In this document: piece by piece, positions 25,201 through 33,853 of the stretch
Layout of the letters: each line of letters opens with the position of its first letter
Position numbering within the stretch: the first letter of the stretch is position 1
Source of the DNA: Pseudomonadota bacterium
GTDB taxonomy: Bacteria > Pseudomonadota > Alphaproteobacteria > Reyranellales > Reyranellaceae
Assembly (NCBI GenBank): GCA_023416135.1
Contig: JAEZIF010000355.1
Coordinates: 1 to 64,000, forward strand
Direction of reading: 5' to 3'
Length of the DNA: 64,000 nt
Program-made: the position numbers and the translations under genes
Notes under the pieces: model-generated
Databases searched by the model: none
Told to the model about the DNA's origin: nothing
Seen by the model: the letters and a program-made list of their open reading frames with translations, nothing else

Positions 25201-28200
25201 CTTCCAGGCGCAGCTCGAAGCCATGCACGCGCTGTTCGCAGAACAGCTGCGCGCCTTGCATGGACAGGCGCCCGCCGCGACTCCAGCGGCGCGGTTGCCG
25301 GCGGCAGACCCCACTCCGGATGTCGCCGGCCCGCCGCGCCTCTCGCGAAGCAAGGGCACGCCGCTGACGCAGCGGCAACAGCATTACATCCGGACGCTAA
25401 CGCAGCGCCTGGATGCGCGCACGCCGCTATCGAAGGCGCGAACCCAGCACGACCGCGACGTGCTGGCCGATCCGCGAACCGCCGCGGGCTTCCGGCGCGA
25501 ATGGAAGGAACTGGTCTATCCGGTGGTCGCCGACACCGCCAAGGGCTCGAAGATCCACGACATCGACGGCAACGACTATGTCGACCTGGTGAACGGCTTC
25601 GGCCAGACGATGTTCGGACACTCGCCCGAGTTCGTCACGGACGCCATCGCCGCGCAACTCCGGGACGGCTTTCCGATCGGCCCGCAAACGCCCTTGGCCG
25701 GCGACGTCGCGGCCCTCGTCCGAGACATGACCGGAAACGAGCGGGTGACGTTCTGCAACACCGGCTCGGAAGCGGTCATGGCGGCAATGCGTGTAGCCCG
25801 GACGATCACCGGCCGCGAGCGGGTGGTGGTGTTCAACAACGACTATCACGGCCAGTTCGACGAGGCGCTGGTCAAGGCGATTGGCGGAACCGGCCCGCAG
25901 GCGCTGCCGAGCGCGCCGGGCATCCCGTCCGGCTCCGTCGCCAACATGACCGTGCTGCCGTACGGAGAGCAGCGCAGCCTGGACTGGATCGCGGCAAACG
26001 GGCGGGACGTGGCGGCCGTGCTCGTCGAGCCGGTACAGAGCCGCCATCCCGCGCTGCGACCGGTCGAGTTCCTGAAGAAGCTTCGTGCCCTGTGCGACGC
26101 CAGCGGGACGGTGCTGGTGTTCGACGAGATCGTTACCGGCTTCCGCGTTCACCCGGGCGGCGTGCAGGCAGTGTTCGGGATCGCTGCCGATCTCGTGACC
26201 TACGGCAAGGTTTTAGGCGGCGGCATGCCGATCGGAATTCTGGCCGGCAAGGCGCGGTTCATGGACGCGCTGGACGGCGGTACCTGGCGCTACGGCGATG
26301 ATTCCGTCCCCGAGACGGCTGCCACCTTCGTCGCCGGCACCTTCGTGCGGCACCCTCTGGCGCTGGCCGCGGCCAAGGCGGTGCTGCTCCATCTCCGGGC
26401 GGAGGGGCCGGCGCTGCAGGAACGGCTGGGCGAGCGCATGGGCCGGCTCGTCGATACCTTCAATCGTGACCTCGAGCGGCGCGGCCTGGCAACACGCGCC
26501 GAAGGCTATTCGAGCTGGTTTCACATCAGCTTCGCGGCCGAGGGACAGCTGGCGTCCCTGTTCTGGCCGCAGATGCGGCTGCTCGGCATCCATATGCAGG
26601 AAGGCTTCCCCTGCTTCCTCACGACGGCGCACAGCGACGCCGACATCGCGGCGATCGAAAGCGCGTTCACGACGTCGCTCGATGCCCTCGAGGCTGCCGG
26701 GATCCTCGAAGCGGGCAGCAGGTCGGTCACAGCGACGCCGGTTTCCGAACCGGCCGCCTCGGCGCCGCTCACCGAGCCGCAGATGGAGATCCTGACGGCA
26801 GTGCAGATGGGCGACGAGGCCTCCTGCACCTTCAACGAATCGATCAGCATCGCGCTCGATGGCCCGTTGGATCAGCTGGCCCTGGAAACCGCGCTGAATA
26901 CGGTGATCGCGCGACACGACGCACTGCGTGGCCGTGTCGGCCGCAACGACGAGCGCATGCATTTTGCCCCCCGGCTCGCCCTCATCCTTCGCCCGCACGA
27001 CTTCCGCAACGAGGCCGATCCCGACGCCGCCCTTGCGGCCCTCGTCGCAGCCGACGCGCGCACACCATTCGACCTGTGGGCCGGGCCGCTGGTGCGGGCC
27101 GCGCTCGTGCAGCTCGGAGCACGGCGCCACGTCCTCGTATTCACCGCCCATCACATCGTGTGCGACGGCTGGTCGACCAACATCATCCTGCGGGAGCTCG
27201 CCGCCTGCTATCGGGCGGCGCGCGCGAAGCAGCCCGTGGCGATCTCCAATGCAGCGTCGTTCTCACGCCATGCCTTCGACGAAGCGTCGTCGCGTGAGGC
27301 GCGGGCTGCCGATCTCGCCTACTGGACGTCGCTCTACCGGGACATTCCCCCCTTGCCGGAGTTGCCGGCGGACCGACCGCGCCCGCAGCAGCGGGTCTAC
27401 ACCGGCGCCACTCATACGACGCAGGTCGACGCGTCAGGCCTTGGCGGGCTGCGCCGGACTGCGGCGGCCTGCGGTGCTACTCTCTTCTCGACACTGTTCA
27501 CTGCGCTGCAGATCGTGATCGGCCGGCTGTCGAATACGAGCGACGTCGTGATCGGTGTCCCGGTGGCGCTCCAGGCAGTCGAAGATCGGCCCGATCTCGT
27601 TGGCCACTGCGTGAACATGCTTCCCTTCCGCTCGCCGCTCGACTGGAACAAGCCGTTCGCATCGGTCGTACGGACGGCGGCTCAACGGCTGGCCGAGGGC
27701 TTCGACCATGCCCGGTGCACCTACGGCACCCTGGTGCGCTCCCTGCCGATCGAGCGCACTGTCGACCGGCTTCCGCTCACCGAGATCCAGTTCAATCTCG
27801 AGCGTCTGTCGACGGCGACCGACTTCGGCGATCTCTCGGTGAAGGTCACGCCCAACGCAAAGACCGCCGCCATCTTCGACCTTTGCGTCAACGTCATCGA
27901 GTCCGACGCGGGCCTGCGGATCGACTGCGACTACAGCACCGCCCTGTTCGACGAGGCGACCATCGCGCGCTGGATGGAGCACTACCGGCTGGTGCTTGAA
28001 AGCATCGTCTCTGCGCCCGAAACGCCGCTCGCGGCGCTCGAACTCCTGTCGGCCGAGCAGCAGCGCTTCGTGGTCGACGCCGTCAACGCTACCGCCGCAC
28101 CCTATCCCGGCGACCACTGCATCCACGACCTGTTCGCCGCGCAGGCGGCTCGGGCGCCCGAGCGCCTGGCCTGCGCCGGCGGCACCGAATCGTTGACCTA

Positions 28201-29920
28201 CGCCGAGCTCGATCGCCAGTCGACCGCTCTCGCCCATGCGCTGTTGCAGGCGAGCCCCATGCGACGAGGCCGCATTGCCGTCGCCATCGATCGGTCCTGC
28301 GCGCTGCTCGTCAGCCTTCTGGGCGTGATGAAGGCAGGCCATGCTTATGTCCCGCTAGACGTCCGCCAGCCAGTCGAGCGATTGCGGCAGATCGCGGCGA
28401 CTGCCCGCATCGACGGCATCGTCTGCCAGGACGAGTCGATTGCCGACATCGCGCCCGGCGTCTTCGCGCTTCGCCTCGACAAGCTCGCCGCGCCGGCGGC
28501 CAGCGGTCCCGAGCTGCCGCGCGTGCCGACGGATGCCTCGGCCTATGTCATCTTCACATCGGGATCGACGGGCGAGCCAAAGGGCGTCGAGATCGGCCAT
28601 CGATCACTGACCAACACGCTGAGCGCCATGTCGGTGCTGTGCGAGATCGCAACCGACGACGTGCTGGTCGCGGCGAGCGCCGTGACCTTCGATGCGTCGC
28701 TGCCCGAGCTTTTCATGCCGCTGATCGCCGGGGCTCGCGTCGTCATTGCCGATTCCGAGACCGTCCGAACCGGCTTCGAACTCGTGGCACTGGCGGACCG
28801 GACGAAGGCCACGGTGCTGCAGGCGACGCCGACTCTGTGGGGCATGCTGCTCGAGGCTGGTTTCACCGCGCGACCTGGCCTGAAGATGATCGCCGCCGGC
28901 GAGCCGTTGTCACGCGATCTCGCCGACCGGCTGCTGGCCGGCGGCGGGCGATTGTGGAACCTCTATGGACCGACCGAGGCGGCGATCTGTGCGTCAGGCG
29001 GCGAAATCGCCGCCGACGACGCCGCGATAACCATCGGCCGGCCGATCGCCAACACCGAGCTCTACGTGCTCGACGAACACGATCGCGTCGTCCCGCCGGG
29101 CGCCTTCGGGACGCTCTTCATCGGCGGCGACGGCCTCGCCAAGGGCTACTTCGGCCGACCGGACCTGACGGCTCGGTCTTTCCGGGAGGTCTCGCTGGCA
29201 GGGCGACCGCCGCGGCGGCTCTACCGCACCGGCGACCAAGCCCGACTGCTGCCCGCGGGCGAATTCGAGCTGCGCGGCCGCAACGACCGCCAAGTCAAGC
29301 TGCGCGGTTTTCGCATCGAGCTCGAGGAGATCGAAAGCGCCCTGCGTCGGACGGCCGGCATACGCGACTGCGCGGTACTGCTGCGCCACGATATCGGTCC
29401 GGATCCGGCGCTGGTGGCCTATGTCGCGGTGGCCGGCAGCAATCCGGAAGCGCTTCGCGCCGACCTGGCACGGCGCCTGCCCGACTACATGGTGCCCGCC
29501 CGCTGGGTCGTGCTCGATGCCCTGCCGCTCACGGCTGCGGGCAAGCTCGACCGCAACAGCCTGCCGCCGCCGCCCGAGACGCCGCGGCCGGTCGAACCGG
29601 TAACCGAGCGCCCGGGCTCGCCGATCGAAGCCGCCATCGCGGCCGTGTGGGCAGAGGTGCTCGGCCGCAATGACTTCGGGCTCGAAGACCCGTTGTTCTC
29701 GGCAGGCGCCGATTCGCTGCACGTCTTCCGCATCGCCGCGCGCCTGCAACGACAGGACATGGCCATCGATGCCCGAGACCTGATGAAGAATCCGACCATC
29801 GCCGCCCTCGCTCGGAAGGTTCGGGACGGCCGGCGCGGCCCCGGCGATGCCGATCGCAGAAAGGCCCCCGCCCTCACCGATTTCCGGCGCGGCGCGCGGC
29901 GGCATATCGTGGCTTCGTGA
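22223..29920 (+). CDS. Hybrid PKS-NRPS: KS-AT-ACP-aminotransferase-C-A-PCP
   Basis: A 2565-residue megasynthase. KS at about 1-430 (Cys183 in QSACSTSL, His in ECHGTATPLG and NVGHLD). AT at about 535-880 (Ser622 in GHSVGEF; HAFH at 718-721, the malonyl-type signature). ACP Ser931 in GFDSLL. A class III PLP aminotransferase at about 1050-1490 (Lys1329 in TYGKVLGGG). C domain at about 1515-1940 (HHIVCDG, 1643-1649). A domain with TSGSTG at 2112, FDASLPELF at 2156 and NLYGPTE at 2246. PCP Ser2498. No KR, DH or ER. The order from KS onward equals that of mycosubtilin/iturin and McyE-type modules that make beta-amino acids. The A-domain code reads D-A-P-Q-I-A-L-I-C-K and I cannot assign it. Confidence 0.95.
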   Translation: MSLPDNAIAIVGMAGRFPGADDVRQFWANARSGATSITRFSNAELEDAFPDEVRNAPNFVRARAILRDVDQFDADFFGILPKVAALTDPQHRLLLECSWAALEDAGCDPARFPGAIGVFAGSSMPTYLLTNVLAGQLDPGRFASDYQVGSYDALLGALPDTLATRVAYKLNLRGPAMTVQSACSTSLLAIAQACQSLLLGQSDMALAGGVSVTFPQKRGYLHQEGGMVSADGACRPFDDDATGTVFGDGVAIVALKRLADAVAERDHIYAVIRGTAVNNDGSGKVGFTAPSVQGQAEVIATALAVAAVDPRSIGYVECHGTATPLGDPIELAGLQQGFGMRRVEQPTCAIGSAKANVGHLDAASGAVGLIRAALALHHREIPPLANFRRLNRHIDASKSPFYFPTTVRPWSTEDGPRRAGVSSFGVGGTNVHAVLEEAPPIERAGASTRRHHVLPLSARNDAALRAAAAALADDLAGCPDVALDDVAFTLQTGRRAFEQRTAIAAASREQAIEALRSLPATLRAAEDAIPLVFMFPGQGAQLPGMARDLYESHATFRALIDHGIEIAAPLVGAGLRGQLLDPDASGGDATSLAQPALFIFEYAQARLWMEWGLRPTSMVGHSVGEFVAACLAGVFSFEEGCRLVAARGRIMQAMPPGAMLAVRLPEHDLEVELGDGLDLAAVNAPSLCVAAGPVQEIEALEARLAGKNVPYRRLAASHAFHSRAVEPALAEIAVSAKTIPLQPPVLPFVSSVTGCWITATEAIDPQYWVRHCRAPVRFAAALATAVRDGRPYLLEVGPGRTLSSLAPQIVDRTALRGVAASMPDGGAGGPSDAAAALWSAGLPLDWNAAGFGGYRISLPTYPFQRIRHWIEPASGHAASAARPVAPAASSPMSAPPRATALVAQIVEIFRDLSGVTDIDPDADFIAQGFDSLLLGQAAHAIEKKFQTRISFRQLLKETPSAATLAEYLCSILPAQAPATTTAAEASALAPTALFQAQLEAMHALFAEQLRALHGQAPAATPAARLPAADPTPDVAGPPRLSRSKGTPLTQRQQHYIRTLTQRLDARTPLSKARTQHDRDVLADPRTAAGFRREWKELVYPVVADTAKGSKIHDIDGNDYVDLVNGFGQTMFGHSPEFVTDAIAAQLRDGFPIGPQTPLAGDVAALVRDMTGNERVTFCNTGSEAVMAAMRVARTITGRERVVVFNNDYHGQFDEALVKAIGGTGPQALPSAPGIPSGSVANMTVLPYGEQRSLDWIAANGRDVAAVLVEPVQSRHPALRPVEFLKKLRALCDASGTVLVFDEIVTGFRVHPGGVQAVFGIAADLVTYGKVLGGGMPIGILAGKARFMDALDGGTWRYGDDSVPETAATFVAGTFVRHPLALAAAKAVLLHLRAEGPALQERLGERMGRLVDTFNRDLERRGLATRAEGYSSWFHISFAAEGQLASLFWPQMRLLGIHMQEGFPCFLTTAHSDADIAAIESAFTTSLDALEAAGILEAGSRSVTATPVSEPAASAPLTEPQMEILTAVQMGDEASCTFNESISIALDGPLDQLALETALNTVIARHDALRGRVGRNDERMHFAPRLALILRPHDFRNEADPDAALAALVAADARTPFDLWAGPLVRAALVQLGARRHVLVFTAHHIVCDGWSTNIILRELAACYRAARAKQPVAISNAASFSRHAFDEASSREARAADLAYWTSLYRDIPPLPELPADRPRPQQRVYTGATHTTQVDASGLGGLRRTAAACGATLFSTLFTALQIVIGRLSNTSDVVIGVPVALQAVEDRPDLVGHCVNMLPFRSPLDWNKPFASVVRTAAQRLAEGFDHARCTYGTLVRSLPIERTVDRLPLTEIQFNLERLSTATDFGDLSVKVTPNAKTAAIFDLCVNVIESDAGLRIDCDYSTALFDEATIARWMEHYRLVLESIVSAPETPLAALELLSAEQQRFVVDAVNATAAPYPGDHCIHDLFAAQAARAPERLACAGGTESLTYAELDRQSTALAHALLQASPMRRGRIAVAIDRSCALLVSLLGVMKAGHAYVPLDVRQPVERLRQIAATARIDGIVCQDESIADIAPGVFALRLDKLAAPAASGPELPRVPTDASAYVIFTSGSTGEPKGVEIGHRSLTNTLSAMSVLCEIATDDVLVAASAVTFDASLPELFMPLIAGARVVIADSETVRTGFELVALADRTKATVLQATPTLWGMLLEAGFTARPGLKMIAAGEPLSRDLADRLLAGGGRLWNLYGPTEAAICASGGEIAADDAAITIGRPIANTELYVLDEHDRVVPPGAFGTLFIGGDGLAKGYFGRPDLTARSFREVSLAGRPPRRLYRTGDQARLLPAGEFELRGRNDRQVKLRGFRIELEEIESALRRTAGIRDCAVLLRHDIGPDPALVAYVAVAGSNPEALRADLARRLPDYMVPARWVVLDALPLTAAGKLDRNSLPPPPETPRPVEPVTERPGSPIEAAIAAVWAEVLGRNDFGLEDPLFSAGADSLHVFRIAARLQRQDMAIDARDLMKNPTIAALARKVRDGRRGPGDADRRKAPALTDFRRGARRHIVAS

Positions 29921-32184
29921 TGGCCGGCCGCACCGACGACAACCAGGCGCCGCTTCTCGACGCCGAGAGTCGCGCGTTTCCGTGCACCCTGCTGCAGCAG
30001 CGGCTGTGGTCGCAGGCCCGGTCCGGACGGCCATACGGTCTCAACGTTGCCATGCGCTGGCTGGTGACCGGGCGGCTCACGCTGGACGTCGCTCAACGCG
30101 CCCTGCAGGTTCTCGTGCGGCGCCACGAGATCCTGCGCACGTACTTGCGCGAAGTCGACGGCGTGCCCATGCAGGTGATTCTGTCGGACTGCCCGGTCAA
30201 GCTGCGCAGCATCGACCTGTCGACGCTCGATGCCGACTCCGCCATGGCGCGTGCGGAAGAGATCGCCAAGCAGGAGGCCGTCGGGCCCATCGACCTCGGT
30301 GTGGCGCCATTGTTCCGCGCCGGGCTGCTGCGCCTGGGCCCCGACCGCAGCATTCTGCTTCTCACCTTCCATGCGACGATCGCCGACGGCTGGTCGATCG
30401 GTCTGCTCGTCGCGGAGTTCGAGGCGACGGCGAAGGTGATCGAGGCTGGCGCTACCCCTGGCAACGCCGAGCCCGAGCTGCAGGTCGTCGACTACGCGCT
30501 GTGGGAACGCGAGCTGCTCGCCAGCGGCGCGCTCGAGGATTCCCGTCAGTACTGGCAGCGCAAGCTCAAGGGAGTCACCGGCACGATCGTGCCCGCCGAC
30601 CACCGGCCGGCCGACCGTCGCGGCGACCACGGAGACATCTTGTCGCTGCTGCTGGCGCCCGGCGTCAGCACTGCCGTCGACGACTTCGCGAGTCGGCACA
30701 GCTTCACGCTCTATGGTCTCGCCGTCGCCGCCCTGACGCTGCTGTTGCATCGCGTGACCGGAGATTCGAAGATCGTGATCGGATCGCAGGTGGCTCATCG
30801 CGAGGAGCCGGCGGCCGAATTGCTTGTAGGCCCGACCGTCAACTCGATCACCCTCTGCCTGCCGGCGGATACCCAAGCCTCGCTTCTGACTTTCGCGCGA
30901 ATGGCGGCCGACGAAGTGCGGGAAGCGCTCCATCACCAGCGACTGCCCTTCGAGGCAGTTGTCGGTGAGCTGCCCGATGGCGCCGGCGAGCGGCTTCACG
31001 CCGTCAACCTGGTCGTCCACCGATCCTACTCGGGGACCCGCGAGTCCGAGCGCGAGGAAGGCAGCTTCAGCCTCCTCTCGCTGCCGTCTTTCTCCTCGGG
31101 CACGCAGTGGGATCTCAACTTCTTCCTGATCTGGCGCGACGAAGGCTGGCGCATGTCGTGCGAGGCCGACAGCGACCTCTACGATGCCTCGACGGTGAAG
31201 GACCTGCTGGAAGGCTGGCGCACCTGCCTGGAGGCGCTGGTGGCCTCGCCTGAGCTTCGTCTTGCCGACTGTCCGGCGCTACGCAGCATTGCCACGCGCA
31301 GCACAGCCATTCCGACCGACGCGCCCGCCGTTCAGGCGGCGGCCCATCGCGAGCCCATTCCCGTCCACGATCCGGCACAGCAGGTCGCGCGCTTCCACGA
31401 GGGCGGCCGCCGCACACCGATGATCGCGATCAACAATCGCTCCGTATACTATCAGCTCGCGCGAGCGCTGGGCACCGACCGCCCGTTCATCGACATCCAG
31501 ACCTATCATCCCGCCGGCCCGCTGGACCTGTCGGGATACAGCTTCGACGATTTCGCGACCTACGTGGTGCGGCTCATCCGCTGGGCACAACCGAGCGGCC
31601 CCTACCTGCTCGGCGGCCATTGCATCTACGGCGCGCTGGCCTTCGAGGCCGCACGACAGCTGCAGCGCATGGGCGAGAAGATCGAGCTCGTCTGCCTGTT
31701 CGACACCTGGGCGCCCGGCTACCGGGAATCGATGTCGCAGAAGAACCAGGAGCGCCGCCAGCGCCAGCTTCGTACGCGCGCCCGGCTTAACCGCATCGAG
31801 CAGTACCGCAGGGGCGAGATCGGCTTGAAGGATCTGGTCTGGCTACCGATCCAGCGCCGTCTCGGCTACCAGACGCCGTCCGGCGAGGAAACGGAGGCCG
31901 ACCTGTTCACCGGCCGCTGGTTCGACGACCATATCCGCGACGCGGCGCACACGCATCGGCCGGCACCCGCCAACATCGACGCCGTCCTCTTCCGCAGCGC
32001 CGAGACGCTGCGCGGTCGGCTGTTCGACGAGCGCATGGGTTGGGGATCGATCGTGGCCGGCAGGCTCTACCAGGCCAACATAGACAGCGCCCATCTCGAC
32101 ATGTTCCAGGAGAAGCCGGCCGCCGCCATCGCATCGTTCCTAGGCCCGCTGCTGGCAGCGATCGAAGGCCGCCGCAGCTCATGA
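29920..32184 (+). CDS. NRPS condensation-thioesterase protein with altered catalytic residues
   Basis: A 754-residue protein (ATG 29920; a GTG three bases upstream is possible). A condensation-type domain fills residues 1-450 (start FPCTLLQQRLW). A type I thioesterase fills about 500-750. The C-domain motif HHxxxDG reads H151-A-T-I-A-D-G157, so the second, catalytic His is Ala152; the Asp-Gly is kept. The TE elbow, normally GxSxG, is GGHCIYGALAF with Cys568 as the nucleophile, and Asp595 (LFDTWAPG) and His725 (DSAHLDMF) complete a triad. There is no A or PCP domain. As the last biosynthetic gene it should act on the chain on PCP Ser2498 of the preceding protein and release it. Whether the C domain is active is open. 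Confidence 0.9.
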   Translation: MAGRTDDNQAPLLDAESRAFPCTLLQQRLWSQARSGRPYGLNVAMRWLVTGRLTLDVAQRALQVLVRRHEILRTYLREVDGVPMQVILSDCPVKLRSIDLSTLDADSAMARAEEIAKQEAVGPIDLGVAPLFRAGLLRLGPDRSILLLTFHATIADGWSIGLLVAEFEATAKVIEAGATPGNAEPELQVVDYALWERELLASGALEDSRQYWQRKLKGVTGTIVPADHRPADRRGDHGDILSLLLAPGVSTAVDDFASRHSFTLYGLAVAALTLLLHRVTGDSKIVIGSQVAHREEPAAELLVGPTVNSITLCLPADTQASLLTFARMAADEVREALHHQRLPFEAVVGELPDGAGERLHAVNLVVHRSYSGTRESEREEGSFSLLSLPSFSSGTQWDLNFFLIWRDEGWRMSCEADSDLYDASTVKDLLEGWRTCLEALVASPELRLADCPALRSIATRSTAIPTDAPAVQAAAHREPIPVHDPAQQVARFHEGGRRTPMIAINNRSVYYQLARALGTDRPFIDIQTYHPAGPLDLSGYSFDDFATYVVRLIRWAQPSGPYLLGGHCIYGALAFEAARQLQRMGEKIELVCLFDTWAPGYRESMSQKNQERRQRQLRTRARLNRIEQYRRGEIGLKDLVWLPIQRRLGYQTPSGEETEADLFTGRWFDDHIRDAAHTHRPAPANIDAVLFRSAETLRGRLFDERMGWGSIVAGRLYQANIDSAHLDMFQEKPAAAIASFLGPLLAAIEGRRSS

Positions 32185-33218
32185 CCGCCATGCGGCTGTC
32201 GCTGGTCGCTGGGCTGCTCGTCCTCGCTTGCCTGCTCGTGCTGGTGCTGGTGCTGGTGTTCGTGCCGCGCCGGCCGTCGCCGACAGGACCGCAGTCCGTC
32301 GGACACATGGAAGTGGTGCTGCGCGATTCCGGCGGTCGATCATTGCCGGTCGCCGTGTGGTATCCGCTGGGCACGCGCGAGCCGGCGCCGGTCATCCTGT
32401 ATTCTCCGGGCTGGGGCGGGACGCGCACGCAAAGCAGCATCCAGGTCGAGAACCTCGCGAGCCACGGCTTCGTGGTCGTCGGCTGCGACGACGTCGCGAG
32501 CGACCCCGCCAGCGATCCCGATCGCGGTGCGTCGGTCGAGCTCGGGTCCGATGCGGCACTGAAGGCAACGATCGAGCGCGCCGGCCGGCACGTCCTCATG
32601 CAGGCCACCCGGCTGGTCGACGTCCTGCGCGCCCTCGAAAGCGGCCAGGTTTCCGCTCTCGCTCGCCGTCTCGACCTCGCGCATGTCGGTGCCATGGGCT
32701 TCTCGGTGGGCGGCGCGGCGGCCATCCAGGCGGGCCTGATGGATCATCGCATTCTCGCCGTCCTCAATATCGACGGCGCACTGTCGGGACCGACCGCCGA
32801 CCAGATCGGTCCGCAGGCCTACTTCCTGCTGTCCAGCCGCGAGGCATTCCCCACCGACGCGCAGTTGACCTCGGCCGATCCGGTCGTGCGCAACTACGCC
32901 CATATCGGTGCGATCGACATACCGCGCAACAGGCGACGCATGGAACAGCCGCGCAACTACTGGGCCTTGATCGAACCCGCGGGGCATGACGACCTGGCGG
33001 ACGGCCTGTTCGAGCTGCACCGGAGCCGGCCGCTCCGCACCAATTCCCGGAGGTCCGCAGTGAACGAGTCCATCGAGCGGCTGCAGGTCGCCTTCTTCCG
33101 CAGCACGCTGATGGGCGACGATGCGGCGCTGCAATACCTCGTCGGCAGGAACAGTCACACCGTGCGGTGGATCAGTCCGACGTCCGCGACACCGGGCACT
33201 GCCAGGGAAAGGCAGTAA
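32181..33218 (+). CDS. PAF-acetylhydrolase/dienelactone hydrolase-like esterase, signal-anchored
   Basis: A 345-residue protein with a long hydrophobic N-terminus (MTAMRLSLVAGLLVLACLLV onward, then VPRRPS) acting as signal peptide or anchor. The periplasmic domain is alpha/beta hydrolase: VAVWYPLG with SPGWGGTR, nucleophile elbow MGFSVGGAA, and EPAGHDDL as His site. This layout matches the PAF-acetylhydrolase isoform II / dienelactone hydrolase-like group. It overlaps the C-TE gene by four bases, so it is the fourth gene of the biosynthetic operon. It may process, deacylate or detoxify the product outside the cytosol (inference). Its 3' end overlaps the convergent PPTase gene by 64 bases. Confidence 0.85.
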   Translation: MTAMRLSLVAGLLVLACLLVLVLVLVFVPRRPSPTGPQSVGHMEVVLRDSGGRSLPVAVWYPLGTREPAPVILYSPGWGGTRTQSSIQVENLASHGFVVVGCDDVASDPASDPDRGASVELGSDAALKATIERAGRHVLMQATRLVDVLRALESGQVSALARRLDLAHVGAMGFSVGGAAAIQAGLMDHRILAVLNIDGALSGPTADQIGPQAYFLLSSREAFPTDAQLTSADPVVRNYAHIGAIDIPRNRRRMEQPRNYWALIEPAGHDDLADGLFELHRSRPLRTNSRRSAVNESIERLQVAFFRSTLMGDDAALQYLVGRNSHTVRWISPTSATPGTARERQ

Positions 33219-33844
33219 TTCTCCAGAGTCGTCGACTGCAGCCAGCACGTCCGCTGCGCGCGCTGCGGCGCGAGAACCAGCGTCGGCTGCGACGCGGCGA
33301 TCGAGACCTCGAAAGTGTCGAGCGGGATGGAGAGACCGACGCCGATGGCTTTCACGACCGCTTCCTTCAGCGTCCAGATGAGAAAGAAGGCGCGGCGCTG
33401 TGCTTCGGGGTCGCGCGGAGCCTCAATCGCCGCCACTTCGTTGGGATGAAAATAGCGCTTTGCCAGGTCCAGGTGCTCGATTGGCCGGATGCGTTCGAGG
33501 TCGATGCCGACCTTCGAATCGTCGCTCACCGCGAGCACCGCCCGGTCCCCGCTGTGACTCAGGTTGAAATCACCGGGCCAGCTGCCTTTCAGGCGGGGTT
33601 TGCCGAACTCGTTCGCTTCGAAGGACAGCGCCCTCGGGTCGAGGCCCAGATGTCGCCCCAGAGCCAGCCGCAGGCCGGCGTGCGCCGCCAGGAAGCGTCG
33701 TCGCAGGTCCGCCGAAACGAAGCGTTGCTGCCGTGCCTTCTCATCGTCCGACAGCACCGCCTCGGCCGCGGCACCGCCGAGCAAGTCGGACGCCAGACTC
33801 CACGACCAGACGTGCACCTGCCGCTTCTGTGGATCGGCAGGCAT
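33155..33844 (-). CDS. Sfp-type 4'-phosphopantetheinyl transferase
   Basis: A 229-residue Sfp/AcpT-class PPTase. It shows the three usual signatures: FNLSHSGD near residue 95 (P1-like), VGIDLERIRP near 112 (Mg-binding Asp and Glu) and FFLIWTLKEAVVKAIG near 152-167 (W-x-x-KEA-x-x-K). It would transfer the phosphopantetheine arm of CoA to the PCP and ACP serines of the neighbouring NRPS-PKS. It is convergent with the biosynthetic operon and its coding 3' end overlaps the esterase gene by 64 bases. Placement at the border supports a dedicated activator for the cluster. Confidence 0.94.
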   Translation of the reverse strand: MPADPQKRQVHVWSWSLASDLLGGAAAEAVLSDDEKARQQRFVSADLRRRFLAAHAGLRLALGRHLGLDPRALSFEANEFGKPRLKGSWPGDFNLSHSGDRAVLAVSDDSKVGIDLERIRPIEHLDLAKRYFHPNEVAAIEAPRDPEAQRRAFFLIWTLKEAVVKAIGVGLSIPLDTFEVSIAASQPTLVLAPQRAQRTCWLQSTTLENYCLSLAVPGVADVGLIHRTV

Positions 33845-33853
33845 TGATCCTCC

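Noticed and set aside
21803..25384. A 1193-residue minus-strand open frame opposite the megasynthase
   Set aside because: Antisense of conserved A, KS, AT and ACP domains; composition is typical of shadow frames.
22223..29920. Possibility that the KS-AT-ACP part belongs to a fatty acid or polyketide-only synthase
   Set aside because: It is fused in frame with aminotransferase, C, A and PCP domains and preceded by a coupled A-PCP gene, so a hybrid line is the simplest reading.
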